DNA from: Modestobacter muralis
GTDB lineage: Bacteria; Actinomycetota; Actinomycetes; Mycobacteriales; Geodermatophilaceae
Direction: 5' to 3'
DNA: 64,000 nt
NCBI RefSeq assembly: GCF_010682105.1
Contig: NZ_JAAGWH010000036.1
Location: forward strand, 1-64,000
Positions 38,155-46,968 of this stretch are shown here, in pieces (the stretch's first letter is position 1; each line of letters begins with the position of its first letter). The position numbers and the translations under genes were made by a program. The notes under the pieces were generated by a model that was given only the letters and a program-made list of their open reading frames with translations, had not been told where the DNA came from and did no database searches.

Positions 38155-38784
38155 TCAGACTGCTGCCGCGACGAGGAAGCCAGCTACGAGGGCAGGCCCG
38201 TAGGGGATCATGGTCTTCCGGCTGCCCCCACGGGCGAGCGCGACCGCTGCCAGCACCGCGGTCGTCACGGCCACCGTAGCGAGGCCCAGCTGAAGTCCCT
38301 CATGGGTCACGTGACCGAGACCCAGCCCGCCGAGGAACGCGAGGCGGACGTCGCCGAAGCCGGCGCCGGCATAACGCCAGCACATCGTCATCGTCAGCCC
38401 TGCAGCGATCGAGCAGACTCCGCTGAGGACCAGGCCGCGCCAGTCGCCGTGCGCGACCAGAGCAACACCCAGCAGCAGACTGCTGAGAACGGTGGCCTGC
38501 CGGACGAGCGGAGTCGGGATGCGCTGAGTCACCGCGTCGCAGGCGGCCGCCGCAACGAGTGAGCTCCCCCAGACGGTCAGTGCGGGAGCCAGCTGCCAGA
38601 CGTCCGCCCGGTCCGAGGTTGCGACAGCCACTGCTCCCGCCAGGCCGCCGGCGAGGGCGCTGGTCAGCCACAACAGTGCGCTGGCCTCATGGCGACGGCC
38701 CAGATGCGCCAGGCCGGCATGGGCGAGCAGGGGGCTCACCAGGGCTCCCGAGAGCGCCCCGACGAACAACCAGCCGCCGCCCAT
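38155..38784 (-). CDS. Prepilin peptidase, A24 family (TadV/CpaA)
   Basis: A 209-residue multi-pass aspartic peptidase that should cleave the leader of Flp and TadE-type pre-pilins at the membrane. Both aspartate motifs are visible: CDAVTQRIPT near residue 85 and AGFGDVRLAF near residue 145. ATG start with GAGGA upstream. It is transcribed away from the pilus operon, from which it is separated by about 260 bp. Confidence 0.85.
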   Translation of the reverse strand: MGGGWLFVGALSGALVSPLLAHAGLAHLGRRHEASALLWLTSALAGGLAGAVAVATSDRADVWQLAPALTVWGSSLVAAAACDAVTQRIPTPLVRQATVLSSLLLGVALVAHGDWRGLVLSGVCSIAAGLTMTMCWRYAGAGFGDVRLAFLGGLGLGHVTHEGLQLGLATVAVTTAVLAAVALARGGSRKTMIPYGPALVAGFLVAAAV

Positions 38785-38943
38785 CCCGCCGTCCTCTTCC
38801 AGCCGCCGACCGGGTGCCGCCTGAGTCGCAGCGTCCCGCGCTCCAGCGCGAGACGAGCAGCGACGACTGGCTAGGTCGCCGCCTGACACTGCCTTGCGAT
38901 ACACCCGTCCACATGCGTGCAGCGAGAAATCGACCGATGCCTG

Positions 38944-38959
38944 TCACCCGAACGGGTGA
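38944..38959. promoter_or_regulatory. Inverted repeat between tadV and the Tad operon
   Basis: TCACCCG-AA-CGGGTGA, 7-bp perfect arms, in the divergent region between the prepilin peptidase and the pilus operon. TCACCC half-sites also flank the repeat before xis. Candidate operator controlling pilus expression. Confidence 0.45.
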
Positions 38960-39041
38960 AACGGCGCCTGTTGCTGTAGCTGTGAGTAACAGACGAGGCA
39001 GTCTCGCTCACCACATGACGGCGAGGGGGAGGTGTGGCGGT

Positions 39042-39656
39042 ATGGCGGTGCTCCGAGTGTTGACCGGTGGCGCCGCGGTGATCGCCGTCCTCGCCGTCTC
39101 GAGCTGCTCGTCTTCCTCGCCGGACTCCTCCGCTACAGCTCCATCGACGACATCGAGCGCGCCGACCGCCAGCACGTCGGGTGCCGTCGCGGACCCGACG
39201 CAGAGTGCGGAAGCGCAGGCGGTCGCGCTCGTCGCGACCTACACCGAGACCATCGATGATCTGTACCTGGACCCGGCGCGGTCCCTCGACGACCTCTATG
39301 ACGTCTCGATCGCTCCCGAAGCGACTGCTGAGGCCACCGCCATCGGGACGTTCCGCTCCCAGGGCTACCGACAGGCCGGACGGTCACAGCTGGTGACGGC
39401 CTCTGCCGGCGAGGTGGACCTGACGAATGACCCGGCCGCCAGCCCGTCACCGGTCTATCCCAGCGTCGTCGTCACCGCATGCGTCGACGTGAGCCAGGTG
39501 CAGGCCACTGACTCGACTGGCAACCCGATCGTCCCGTCGGACCGCCCGAGGTACCTCATCGAGCAGCTGACGGTCGTCAACATCGACTATCCGGACGCGT
39601 CCTCCTGGCGCGTCAGCCAGGCCCCCAACCGACAGGCGCAGTCGTGCGACGGGTAG
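39042..39656 (+). CDS. Lipoprotein of the Tad locus
   Basis: A 204-residue predicted lipoprotein. The signal peptide ends at a lipobox with Cys22 (LAVSSC), followed by a Ser/Thr/Ala-rich linker to about residue 55 and a small alpha/beta domain of nuclear-transport-factor-like appearance (TYTETIDDLYLDPARSLDDL, then the strand LIEQLTVVNIDY). ATG start with GGGGAGG upstream. First gene of the pilus operon; it overlaps the next gene by 13 nt. Specific role unknown. Confidence 0.75.
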   Translation: MAVLRVLTGGAAVIAVLAVSSCSSSSPDSSATAPSTTSSAPTASTSGAVADPTQSAEAQAVALVATYTETIDDLYLDPARSLDDLYDVSIAPEATAEATAIGTFRSQGYRQAGRSQLVTASAGEVDLTNDPAASPSPVYPSVVVTACVDVSQVQATDSTGNPIVPSDRPRYLIEQLTVVNIDYPDASSWRVSQAPNRQAQSCDG

Positions 39657-40606
39657 TCCGGGTGCTGGCCGCGGTGCTGCTCGGCGGCGCTGCCTGCTGC
39701 TTCCACCCGGCAGTCGCCTCGGCGGACCCGGTCGCGTGTCAGCAGTACGACTCGCACGGCACCTGCGTCGTGCAAGCCGACTCCGGGGGTGCAGGTGCTG
39801 GATCGACGACCCAGCCGGTCGCTGCGGATCCGAACCTGAGTGGCTCAGCCGAGCTGAGCTGCACGGTCGCACCCGTGGGCGCTGTCATCCCGTGTCAGAG
39901 CGATGACGGTTGGTGGGTGCAGAACATGCAGTGCTACGCCGAGCAGGAGGCCGAACAGCCTCCCAAGGACTCGGCTGTCTGGGGCGGGCACACCGACGGC
40001 GCCATCTATCTGTGCACGTATTACACCGGCGGTCGTTCCTTCCCCGGCACCAACGGCTTCTCGTTCTGGGCGGCTACCGCACCGGCCGGGCCGGCCGCTG
40101 TCGACCCGGCTGTTCTCGCCGAGCAGGCGCTGCGGAGCCTGACGGTCCCCACACCGACGACCGGGCGGTACCCGGCGGGGACGCTGCGGGACGGGCAACC
40201 GTTCACGGTGGTCAACGCCTACACCTGGTTCTGGACCGATCCCACTGCCTTCCGCGCACTGTCGGCAAGAGCGGATGCGGGTGATGTGTGGGCGGAGGTG
40301 GTGGTCACACCGACGGCCCTGACCTTTGTCCCCGGCGACGGGGCCGACGCCGTCTCCTGCGCGGGTCCTGGCGCGGTCTGGCAGCCGACCGACGGCGTCT
40401 GGTCTCCGTCCCCCGCCGGCTGCGACTACCGGTACCCGCACTCGTCCATCCACCAGCCCGATCGACAGGTCACGGCCACCTACGGCATCCGGTGGTCCGT
40501 CGCCTGGACGTCGTCCACGGGGGCCAACGGCACGCTGCCCCAGCTGACGACGACAACGAGCGCAACGTTCGCAGTCGCGGAGGCGGAAGCGGTGGTCACC
40601 AGATGA
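39644..40606 (+). CDS. Secreted hypothetical protein of the Tad operon
   Basis: A 320-residue exported protein with a Sec-type signal peptide (residues 1 to about 27, ending VASA). It carries several cysteines likely to form disulfides (CQQYDSHGTC, LSCTVAPVGAVIPC, CAGPG...CDYR). The C-terminal half has beta-sandwich character. Proteins of this kind recur beside actinobacterial Tad genes, but I know no function. GTG start overlapping the previous gene; the stop overlaps the SAF-domain gene by 4 nt. Confidence 0.7.
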   Translation: MRRVVRVLAAVLLGGAACCFHPAVASADPVACQQYDSHGTCVVQADSGGAGAGSTTQPVAADPNLSGSAELSCTVAPVGAVIPCQSDDGWWVQNMQCYAEQEAEQPPKDSAVWGGHTDGAIYLCTYYTGGRSFPGTNGFSFWAATAPAGPAAVDPAVLAEQALRSLTVPTPTTGRYPAGTLRDGQPFTVVNAYTWFWTDPTAFRALSARADAGDVWAEVVVTPTALTFVPGDGADAVSCAGPGAVWQPTDGVWSPSPAGCDYRYPHSSIHQPDRQVTATYGIRWSVAWTSSTGANGTLPQLTTTTSATFAVAEAEAVVTR

Positions 40607-41313
40607 CGGTGCGAGGCGAGGCATCGGCGGGGCCGGTAGCAGAACAGCTGGCTCCGGTGCCGGATGCAGCCCCACCATCGACAGCACCACCACTGAGGAG
40701 TGCTGCGGCGAGACGACGCGTCAGCCACAAGTCCCTGGTCCTCAGTGTTCTGGTCGTGCTGCTCGGCGGCCTCGTCGCCTTCGCCGCCGGCCAGATGCTG
40801 ACCGCACACACCGAGGTGCTCGCGGTCGCCCAGGACGTGGCGGTGGGCTCGACGATCACCGCCGATGACTTGACGGTCGCCAGCGTTCCGTCCGACCCGC
40901 ATCTATCGCCGATCCCGGCAACGGAGCAGGCGCGGGTCATCGGGATGGTCGCCCAGGTTCCGCTCGTCCGAGGCGGTCTGCTCACGCGTGCTCAGGTCGG
41001 CGCGGACAGCGGCCTGGCGGCGGGGGAGCTGTTGGTGGCGCTGCCGTTGAAGGAGGGGCAGTTCCCGGCTCGTGGGCTGACCACCGGCCAGCGGGTCCTG
41101 ATCGTTCCGACTCCGGGCAGCGGCGGAAGCAGCGCCGGTGGGGGAGTCACCCCGCCGTCGACCGAGGCAACGGTCGCCGAGGTGGGGACGGCCAACCCGA
41201 CCACGCAGGTGACGGTGGTCGATGTGCGACTCCGCGAGGATGACGGCCCGACGGTCGCCCAGCTCGCCTCGACCGGGAACCTTGCGCTGATCCTGCTGCC
41301 GGCGGGGAGCTGA
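40603..41313 (+). CDS. SAF-domain pilus assembly protein (CpaB/RcpC type)
   Basis: A 236-residue protein with a cytosolic N-terminus, one membrane helix (about residues 46-66) and an extracytoplasmic SAF domain beginning VLAVAQDVAVGSTITADDL. CpaB-like proteins are periplasmic or wall-side parts of the Tad assembly apparatus. ATG overlaps the upstream stop by 4 nt. Confidence 0.82.
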   Translation: MTVRGEASAGPVAEQLAPVPDAAPPSTAPPLRSAAARRRVSHKSLVLSVLVVLLGGLVAFAAGQMLTAHTEVLAVAQDVAVGSTITADDLTVASVPSDPHLSPIPATEQARVIGMVAQVPLVRGGLLTRAQVGADSGLAAGELLVALPLKEGQFPARGLTTGQRVLIVPTPGSGGSSAGGGVTPPSTEATVAEVGTANPTTQVTVVDVRLREDDGPTVAQLASTGNLALILLPAGS

Positions 41314-41317
41314 TCCG

Positions 41318-42097
41318 GTGCTCACCGTCCTGGCCTCGGGCAAGGCTGCGCCCGGCGTGACCACGTCCACCTGGGCGCTGGCCCTCTCCTGGCCCCGGCC
41401 GCTGCTCGTCGCCGACTGCGACCTGGCCGGCGGGGACATGGCGCCCGGCATGCTGGCCGGTCGGGTCGGCGTCGACCGCGGGTTGCTGTCCTGGTCTGCT
41501 GCGGCCCGCCACGACCTGCCGGTGGCAGCAGCCGCGACGCTGCTCGCCGAGCACGCGGTCCAGGTGCCGGAGCAACCGCAGTTGTCGCTGATCCCGGGCT
41601 TCGCGACGACTACGCAGGGCAGCTCGTTCACCAACCGCGCGTGGGAGCGGCTCGCGGCAGCTCTGGGTCGATCCGCGGCCTCCACGGGCAGGGACGCCAT
41701 GGTGGACGCCGGGCGTCTGGTGACCGACCGAGGGTGCTGGCCGGTGCTGCGCGCTGCGGACCAGGTCCTGCTGACGGTGCGGCCCAGCGTGCGATCGGTG
41801 CACGCGGCGCAGGACGCCGTCCAACGACTGCGTCAGGAACTCGGCGACCTTGCGACGGTGTCCGCACTGGTGGTGGGCACCGGCCCTTACTCTGCGGGCG
41901 AGGTGGCCAAGGCGCTGGGCCTGCCCCTCGTTGGCGTCCTGCCGGAGGACCGAGCAGCAGCAGTGCTCTCCGACGGTGCCCGATTGAGCTACAAGGCGAT
42001 GCAGCGCTCTGCGCTGATGCGCGCGGCGACGTCCCTCGCCGGCAGATTGGCTGCCTCCACCGAGCGCTCCGCCCACTCCGCGGTGGTGGCCGGATGA
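41318..42097 (+). CDS. CpaE/TadZ-like ATPase-fold protein
   Basis: A 259-residue MinD/ParA-like protein of the Tad system, which localises the assembly machine. The P-loop region reads SGKAAPGVTTST: the signature lysine is early and the usual GKT lysine is replaced by valine, so ATP hydrolysis is doubtful. The Walker A' aspartate region is VADCDLAGGD. GTG start 4 bp after the SAF gene; the stop overlaps tadA. Confidence 0.8.
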   Translation: MLTVLASGKAAPGVTTSTWALALSWPRPLLVADCDLAGGDMAPGMLAGRVGVDRGLLSWSAAARHDLPVAAAATLLAEHAVQVPEQPQLSLIPGFATTTQGSSFTNRAWERLAAALGRSAASTGRDAMVDAGRLVTDRGCWPVLRAADQVLLTVRPSVRSVHAAQDAVQRLRQELGDLATVSALVVGTGPYSAGEVAKALGLPLVGVLPEDRAAAVLSDGARLSYKAMQRSALMRAATSLAGRLAASTERSAHSAVVAG

Positions 42098-43566
42098 CCG
42101 CCGACCTCCGGGCCCCGTCGTCACCGACGGCGGGAGCCTGGGCAGCAGGCCAGGCGCGCACGGCCGCAGCGCCCGCGGAAGGTGCACAGCTCACCGACGC
42201 CGAGTACCGCGTCGTGGCCGAGCTGCGCGACCGGGTGTCGACGCGGTTGACGGTGGAGGACCGGAACTACGCGCCCGGTCCGCGTCGAGAGCTGACCAGG
42301 AAGCTGATCGGCGACGAGTACGAGCAGTGGCTGCTGCACGAGGCGAACCGCGGCCGGGCGGCTCCGGCCGTGACCACCGAGGACACGATCTTCGCCGCCG
42401 TCCTGGCCGAGCTCGATGGCTTGGGGCGGTTGGCACCGCTGCTGGCCCGCAGCGACGTGGAGGACATCCACTTCGAGGGCTGCGACACGACGGTGCTGCG
42501 CACGGTGGACGGTCGGCTGGTGCCTGGGCCGCCGATCGCCTCCAGCGACGAGGAGCTCGAACAGCTGCTGCGGTCGATCGGGTCACGCTCGGACGGCGGG
42601 CAGACCAGCCGGGAGTTCTCCTCGGCCAGCCCCATCCTCAACGTGCGGCTTCAGGGCGTCACCGAGCTGGGCGCCCGGCTTCAGGCGGCGATGGACGTGC
42701 TGCCCCGGCCGGCCGGGGTGATCCGCGTGCACCGCTTCGGAGATCCGGACCTGGACGACCTCCACCGGATGAACATGGTCGACTCCCCGCTCCGCGCCTT
42801 CCTGCGCGCGGCGATCGAGGCCGGCGTCTCCCCGCTGGTGACCGGCGCGCCGGGCGTCGGGAAGACCACTCTGCTGCGGGCCCTGGGCAACGCCATCCCC
42901 TGGAACAACGTCGTCATCACCGTGGAGGACGAGCGCGAGCTCGGCCTGCACCTGCCACGGTGGGACCCGGTCCAGCAGCAGCTGGTCAAGCGGCACGCGG
43001 TGTGCCGACCGTTCGAGTCGCGGCTGCCCAACGCCGAGGGACGCGGTGGCTTCGACATGGGCGACGCGCTGCACCTGGCACTGCGGGCGTCGCCGACCTG
43101 GGTGCTGGTCGGTGAGGTCCGCGGGGCCTACGTGACGTCTCTGCTGGAGGCCGCGACCAGCGGCATCGCCTCGGTCATGTGCACGATCCACTCGCCCTCG
43201 GCCGAGGGCGTCTTCGACAAGGTGCTCATCAACGCGCTGAAGGCGCACCCAACCCCGTCGTCGGAGCTGGTGCTGCGATCGCTCGCCGCTCTCGGGCTCG
43301 TCGTCCACGTCGAGCGCGATCGCAGCTACGCGCGATTCGTGTCCGGCATCTACGAGCTCGGAGCGATCGGCGACTCCGGCCGCCCGGACCTCCGGCCCAT
43401 CTTCGCGCCGCGGAACGGTGATGGGCGAGCGCAGGCCACCGGACCGGGGATGCTCAGCGAAGCCCTGGCCGAGCGGCTGACCGCCGCGGGCTTCGACCTC
43501 AACTGGCTGCACCCCGACGCTTCGGACTGGCCGTCCGACCCTGGCACCCGGGAGACGGCGTCGTGA
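42094..43566 (+). CDS. tadA: Tad pilus assembly ATPase (TadA/CpaF)
   Basis: A 490-residue hexameric secretion ATPase powering pilus assembly. An N-terminal helical domain is followed by the PAS-like region (about 110-235) and the RecA domain. Walker A is GAPGVGKTT (251-259). The Asp box contains VEDERELGLHLP, Walker B is LVGEVRG, and the His box is ATSGIASVMCTIHSPSAEG. ATG overlaps the CpaE-like stop (ATGA). Strong, complete match to the CpaF/TadA family. Confidence 0.93.
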   Translation: MTADLRAPSSPTAGAWAAGQARTAAAPAEGAQLTDAEYRVVAELRDRVSTRLTVEDRNYAPGPRRELTRKLIGDEYEQWLLHEANRGRAAPAVTTEDTIFAAVLAELDGLGRLAPLLARSDVEDIHFEGCDTTVLRTVDGRLVPGPPIASSDEELEQLLRSIGSRSDGGQTSREFSSASPILNVRLQGVTELGARLQAAMDVLPRPAGVIRVHRFGDPDLDDLHRMNMVDSPLRAFLRAAIEAGVSPLVTGAPGVGKTTLLRALGNAIPWNNVVITVEDERELGLHLPRWDPVQQQLVKRHAVCRPFESRLPNAEGRGGFDMGDALHLALRASPTWVLVGEVRGAYVTSLLEAATSGIASVMCTIHSPSAEGVFDKVLINALKAHPTPSSELVLRSLAALGLVVHVERDRSYARFVSGIYELGAIGDSGRPDLRPIFAPRNGDGRAQATGPGMLSEALAERLTAAGFDLNWLHPDASDWPSDPGTRETAS

Positions 43567-44429
43567 CGGCCGGGGTCCTGCTGCTGACCCTCGCCGGGTT
43601 GCTCGTCTCAGCCGGCTTGGTCGCCGGCGTCGCGGCGGCCCGAGGTGTCAGCTTCCTTCCGGCTGGCACACCATCATCCCGGCTGCGTCACCGGTGGCAG
43701 GCCACCCCACTGCACCTCGGTGCGCTGGCCACCGGAGTGCTGGTCCTGCTGATCACCGGCTGGCCTGTGGCCGCCCTCGCCGCGGTCGGTGGCGTGGTGT
43801 TCATCCCCAAGGTGCTCGGCGGGGGCAGGGCGGCCAAGCAGCTGATCGCCACTTCGGAGGCGCTGGCGGACTGGACGCGGCGGCTGGCCGACCTGATCAG
43901 CTCCGGGGCGGCCGGATCGACCCGGGAGGCACTGCGCCGCTCGCTGACCTCCGCGCCGGCACCGATCGCCCCGGCGGTGAGCAACCTGGTGACCCGGATG
44001 GGACCGCAGGGTGTGGAGTCGGCGCTGCGGCAGTTCGCCGATGAGGTCGGCGATCCCGCCGCCGACAAGATCGCCATGGTCCTCATCCTGCGAGAGCGCA
44101 ACGGCGGTCCGGGGCTCGCTGAGGTGCTCACCGCGCTGGCCGCGGACCTGGACGAGCGTTCGCGGATGGTGCGGGAGGTGGAGGCCGAACGGGCCAAGCC
44201 GCGGGCCAACATGCGCACGATCGTCGTGACCACGCTGATCCTGGTGGTCGGGATGACGCTGTTCGCCCGGACGTTCCTGTCGGGGTACTCGACCGTCCTC
44301 GGACAGCTGGCACTGCTGCTGGACGTCGTCGTCTTCGGGACAGCGTTGCGGTGGATGCGGCGCTTGTCCGACCCGCCGTCGCGTCCGCGAGTGCTCGTCG
44401 ACCCCGGCCTGGCCACGGTAGCCCGGTGA
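43563..44429 (+). CDS. tadB: Tad inner-membrane platform protein TadB
   Basis: A 288-residue type II secretion F-domain protein. Membrane segments lie near residues 5-25, 55-85, 220-240 and 250-268, with the cytosolic F domain between (LADWTRRLADLISSGAAGST to the ERNGGPGLAEVLTALA turn). GTG overlaps the tadA stop. It forms the membrane platform driven by TadA. Confidence 0.88.
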   Translation: MTAGVLLLTLAGLLVSAGLVAGVAAARGVSFLPAGTPSSRLRHRWQATPLHLGALATGVLVLLITGWPVAALAAVGGVVFIPKVLGGGRAAKQLIATSEALADWTRRLADLISSGAAGSTREALRRSLTSAPAPIAPAVSNLVTRMGPQGVESALRQFADEVGDPAADKIAMVLILRERNGGPGLAEVLTALAADLDERSRMVREVEAERAKPRANMRTIVVTTLILVVGMTLFARTFLSGYSTVLGQLALLLDVVVFGTALRWMRRLSDPPSRPRVLVDPGLATVAR

Positions 44430-45337
44430 CCGGCCTGCAGACGGCCACCCTGGCCGGCATGCTGGTGGGGCTCGGTCTCGTCCTAGCGGTCCGGGCGTTG
44501 CGGCCCGCGCCCCCGTCGCTGCCCGCAGCACTCGACCTGCTCGCGGCCAGCCCGGCTGCTCGCGCTGCGCCCACTTCAGCAGGACCGCCGTTGGGCGGGA
44601 CGGCGGGTTGGTGGGAGATCCTGCCGAGCTCGCTGATCCGCGCGCTCGAAGAGCACCTCGGCGTCCCGGATGCGGACCTGAACATCATCGGGCGGACACG
44701 CACCCAGCTCGCCGTGCGCAAGCTGACCCTGGCTCTGGCCGGTCTCTTCGCCCCGGCCCTGCTCGGTCTGCTCCTCGTGTTCCTCCGGGTGCCCGTGCCG
44801 TTCGTGTTCCCCGGCGCCATCGGACTGGCGCTCGCCGCGGTCGGGTGGCTGCTGCCCTCGGCCGAAGCGCGGGAAGCAGCGAGGCACGCGCGGGCCGAGT
44901 TCCGCAGCAATCTCGAGTCCTTCCTGACCCTCGTGGCGGGTGAACGCCGGGCGCGCGGATCAGTGGAGCAGGCGCTCGAGGAGGCCGCGGAGGTGTCGGG
45001 CAGTGAGCCCTTCCTCCGCATGCACCGCGCGATCCGGCGGGCCGCGCTGTCCGGCCGCAAGCCGTGGACCGACCTGCGCGACCTCGGCGACGAACTCGAC
45101 GTCGCCGAGCTGCGCAGTCTCGCGGACATCGCCGCGGTGGCAGCTGACGGCGCGTCGGTCTACAACACCCTGCTGGCCAGCGCCCGGACCCTGCGGCACA
45201 CCGAGCTGTCCGACGCGCGCAGCGAGGCAAACGAGATCAGTGAGCGGATGTCGCGCCCGCTGGCTCTGCTGGTCACCGGCCTGACCCTGTTCGTCCTCGT
45301 TCCATTCCTGCTCCGCATGTTCTCGGTCGCCCCGTGA
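44426..45337 (+). CDS. tadC: Tad inner-membrane platform protein TadC
   Basis: A 303-residue second F-domain platform protein. Helices lie near residues 7-26, 108-130, 132-152 and 275-298. The cytosolic F domain contains LTLVAGERRARGSVEQALEE and SDARSEANEISERMSRPLAL. GTG overlaps the tadB stop by 4 nt. It partners TadB. Confidence 0.87.
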   Translation: MTGLQTATLAGMLVGLGLVLAVRALRPAPPSLPAALDLLAASPAARAAPTSAGPPLGGTAGWWEILPSSLIRALEEHLGVPDADLNIIGRTRTQLAVRKLTLALAGLFAPALLGLLLVFLRVPVPFVFPGAIGLALAAVGWLLPSAEAREAARHARAEFRSNLESFLTLVAGERRARGSVEQALEEAAEVSGSEPFLRMHRAIRRAALSGRKPWTDLRDLGDELDVAELRSLADIAAVAADGASVYNTLLASARTLRHTELSDARSEANEISERMSRPLALLVTGLTLFVLVPFLLRMFSVAP

Positions 45338-45360
45338 TCGCCCCGTCCCATGGAGGTCCC

Positions 45361-45597
45361 ATGTCCCCGTCCAACGCCCGTCGCCACGCGCCCCGTCGCA
45401 TGCTGGCTGTGCAGGCCACGTTGTCCGTGCTGGCTCTCGCCGCTGTCAGCTGGCTCCGCGGTGAAGAGGTCGTCGATGACCGAGGCTCCGACTCCTCGGA
45501 GAAGGCGTTCATGGTGATCCTGGCCATCGCGCTGGGCGGTGCGGTCACCGCGGCAGCGGTGACCTTCGTGGCCAGCAAGACGGCTCTCTTCCAGTAG
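45361..45597 (+). CDS. Flp-type pilin candidate
   Basis: A 78-residue protein with a basic N-terminal leader, a hydrophobic stretch (about 15-30), a charged segment (GEEVVDDRGSDSSEKAF) and a long C-terminal membrane helix. ATG 45361 is chosen because GGAGG lies just upstream; an in-frame GTG at 45334 would overlap tadC. Position between tadC and the tadE genes and its size fit a Flp pilin, but the classical G-XXXXE cleavage motif is not clear, so the assignment is by context. Confidence 0.6.
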   Translation: MSPSNARRHAPRRMLAVQATLSVLALAAVSWLRGEEVVDDRGSDSSEKAFMVILAIALGGAVTAAAVTFVASKTALFQ

Positions 45598-45614
45598 CGG
45601 GGACCGTTCGGCCC

Positions 45615-46082
45615 ATGTCTGTGCCACGCGTCCACAACCGGGCGGCCGCGCCGTCGTCTGGTCTGGTGATGCGCCCAGACGCAGTCGAATCCTGCGACGA
45701 CGGCGAGCGCGGCTCGTCCAGCGTCGAGTTCGCGATCTTGTTCCCGATCATCGTCGTACTGCTGCTCGCCGGTCCCCAGCTCACCATGTGGTACTTCGCT
45801 CGCGAGGCCGCCGAAGCCGCAGCCCAGGCGGGAGCGCGGGCCGCCAGCGTCAGCGAGGCGACCCAGGGAGCGGGGCAGCAGGCGGCAGACACGTACCTGG
45901 CGCGGCTCGGCACCGGGACCATCACCAGCTACGCGGTGAGCGAGGAGGCCACAGCCACCTCCGTCTCGGTGCACATCGTGGCGGAGGTCCCCAACGTGAT
46001 CCCGCTCCCCGGCTTCAGTCCGACCGTGGACGTCACGGTGGTGCGTGGCAAGGAACGCTTCACCACACCGGACTCGCCATGA
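45615..46082 (+). CDS. TadE-like pseudopilin 1
   Basis: A 155-residue TadE-family protein. The processing region GERGSSSVEFAILFPIIVVL (about residues 30-49) has the small-residue-then-Glu pattern cleaved by TadV, followed by the membrane helix. The C-terminal domain is extracytoplasmic. ATG start; the stop overlaps the next tadE-like gene. Confidence 0.82.
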   Translation: MSVPRVHNRAAAPSSGLVMRPDAVESCDDGERGSSSVEFAILFPIIVVLLLAGPQLTMWYFAREAAEAAAQAGARAASVSEATQGAGQQAADTYLARLGTGTITSYAVSEEATATSVSVHIVAEVPNVIPLPGFSPTVDVTVVRGKERFTTPDSP

Positions 46083-46543
46083 GCCGCCGCGCTCTGCCAC
46101 CGCGCTGTCGGTCCGGCCAGCGAGCCAGGGATGACCGCGGCTCCGAATCGGTGGAACTTGCCATCCTGCTACCAGTCGCGATCCTGGTCCTGGCCATGCT
46201 CGTGGTCGGAGCCCGGATCGCGCTGGCCGGGGACCGCATCAGCGGCGTTGCCGGGATAGCCGCGCGAGAGGCCTCGCTGGCCCGCTCCAGCGCTGCCGCC
46301 CAGCAGCTCGCGACCGCAAGCGCCACCGAGGCACTGTCCAGTCGTGACCTGCACTGCGCCGACGTCCAGGTGACGGTCGACGCGGCCGGGTTCGCGAGTG
46401 CTCCAGGCACCGCCGCATCGGTCACCGTCGTGGTGACGTGCACTGTCGACCTGTCCGACATCGGCGCCCCCGGGTTCCCGGGCTCGCGGACTCTGCGCGA
46501 CACCGCCGTCAGTCCGCTCGACCCCGCTCGGGACCTGTCGTGA
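46079..46543 (+). CDS. TadE-like pseudopilin 2
   Basis: A 154-residue TadE-family minor pseudopilin. DDRGSESVELAILLPVAILV (about 18-37) is the cleavage region plus membrane helix. The outside domain has one pair of cysteines (LHC...VTC) that may form a disulfide. ATG and GTG 4-nt overlaps on both sides keep it in the operon. Confidence 0.8.
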   Translation: MSRRALPPRCRSGQRARDDRGSESVELAILLPVAILVLAMLVVGARIALAGDRISGVAGIAAREASLARSSAAAQQLATASATEALSSRDLHCADVQVTVDAAGFASAPGTAASVTVVVTCTVDLSDIGAPGFPGSRTLRDTAVSPLDPARDLS

Positions 46544-46968
46544 ACGGGCGGCGGTGCCGCCAAGCCCTCCTCAGCGAGGACGACCGTGGATCGGTGGCCG
46601 TGCTGTTCTGCTTCATCGTCCTCATCGCCGGCATCCTGGTGACTGCGCTCGTCGACGCCGGAACCGCGATCCAAGCCGCCAATCGTGCCGACACGTACTC
46701 GGCCGAGGCCGCACGGGCAGCCAGCATCGCGGTCGGCCCGGTGCCCACCGGCGGCGCCGCGGACATCCAGCTGGCGACGAGCGCCGCCAATTCGTACCTG
46801 GCGGAAGCAGGAGCCACTGGCTCGGTCAACGTGCTGGGCCCAGGACTCATCCAGGTCAGCGTGACCGTGACGGCCTCCACCCCATTGCTCGGGGTCCAGG
46901 TCAGCCAGACCCGCGCGCACACCGCGCAGCTGCAGGTCGGCGTCACCCACGGAGAGGGCGTGTCGTGA
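46540..46968 (+). CDS. TadE/TadG-like pseudopilin 3
   Basis: A 142-residue protein with DDRGSVAVLFCFIVLIAGIL at about residues 14-33, the helix of helicase/TadE/TadG-type minor pilins. It lacks the usual Glu after the cleavage point, so it may be processed differently or not at all. GTG start overlaps the previous stop; its own stop overlaps the LysM/SARP gene. Confidence 0.72.
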   Translation: MNGRRCRQALLSEDDRGSVAVLFCFIVLIAGILVTALVDAGTAIQAANRADTYSAEAARAASIAVGPVPTGGAADIQLATSAANSYLAEAGATGSVNVLGPGLIQVSVTVTASTPLLGVQVSQTRAHTAQLQVGVTHGEGVS

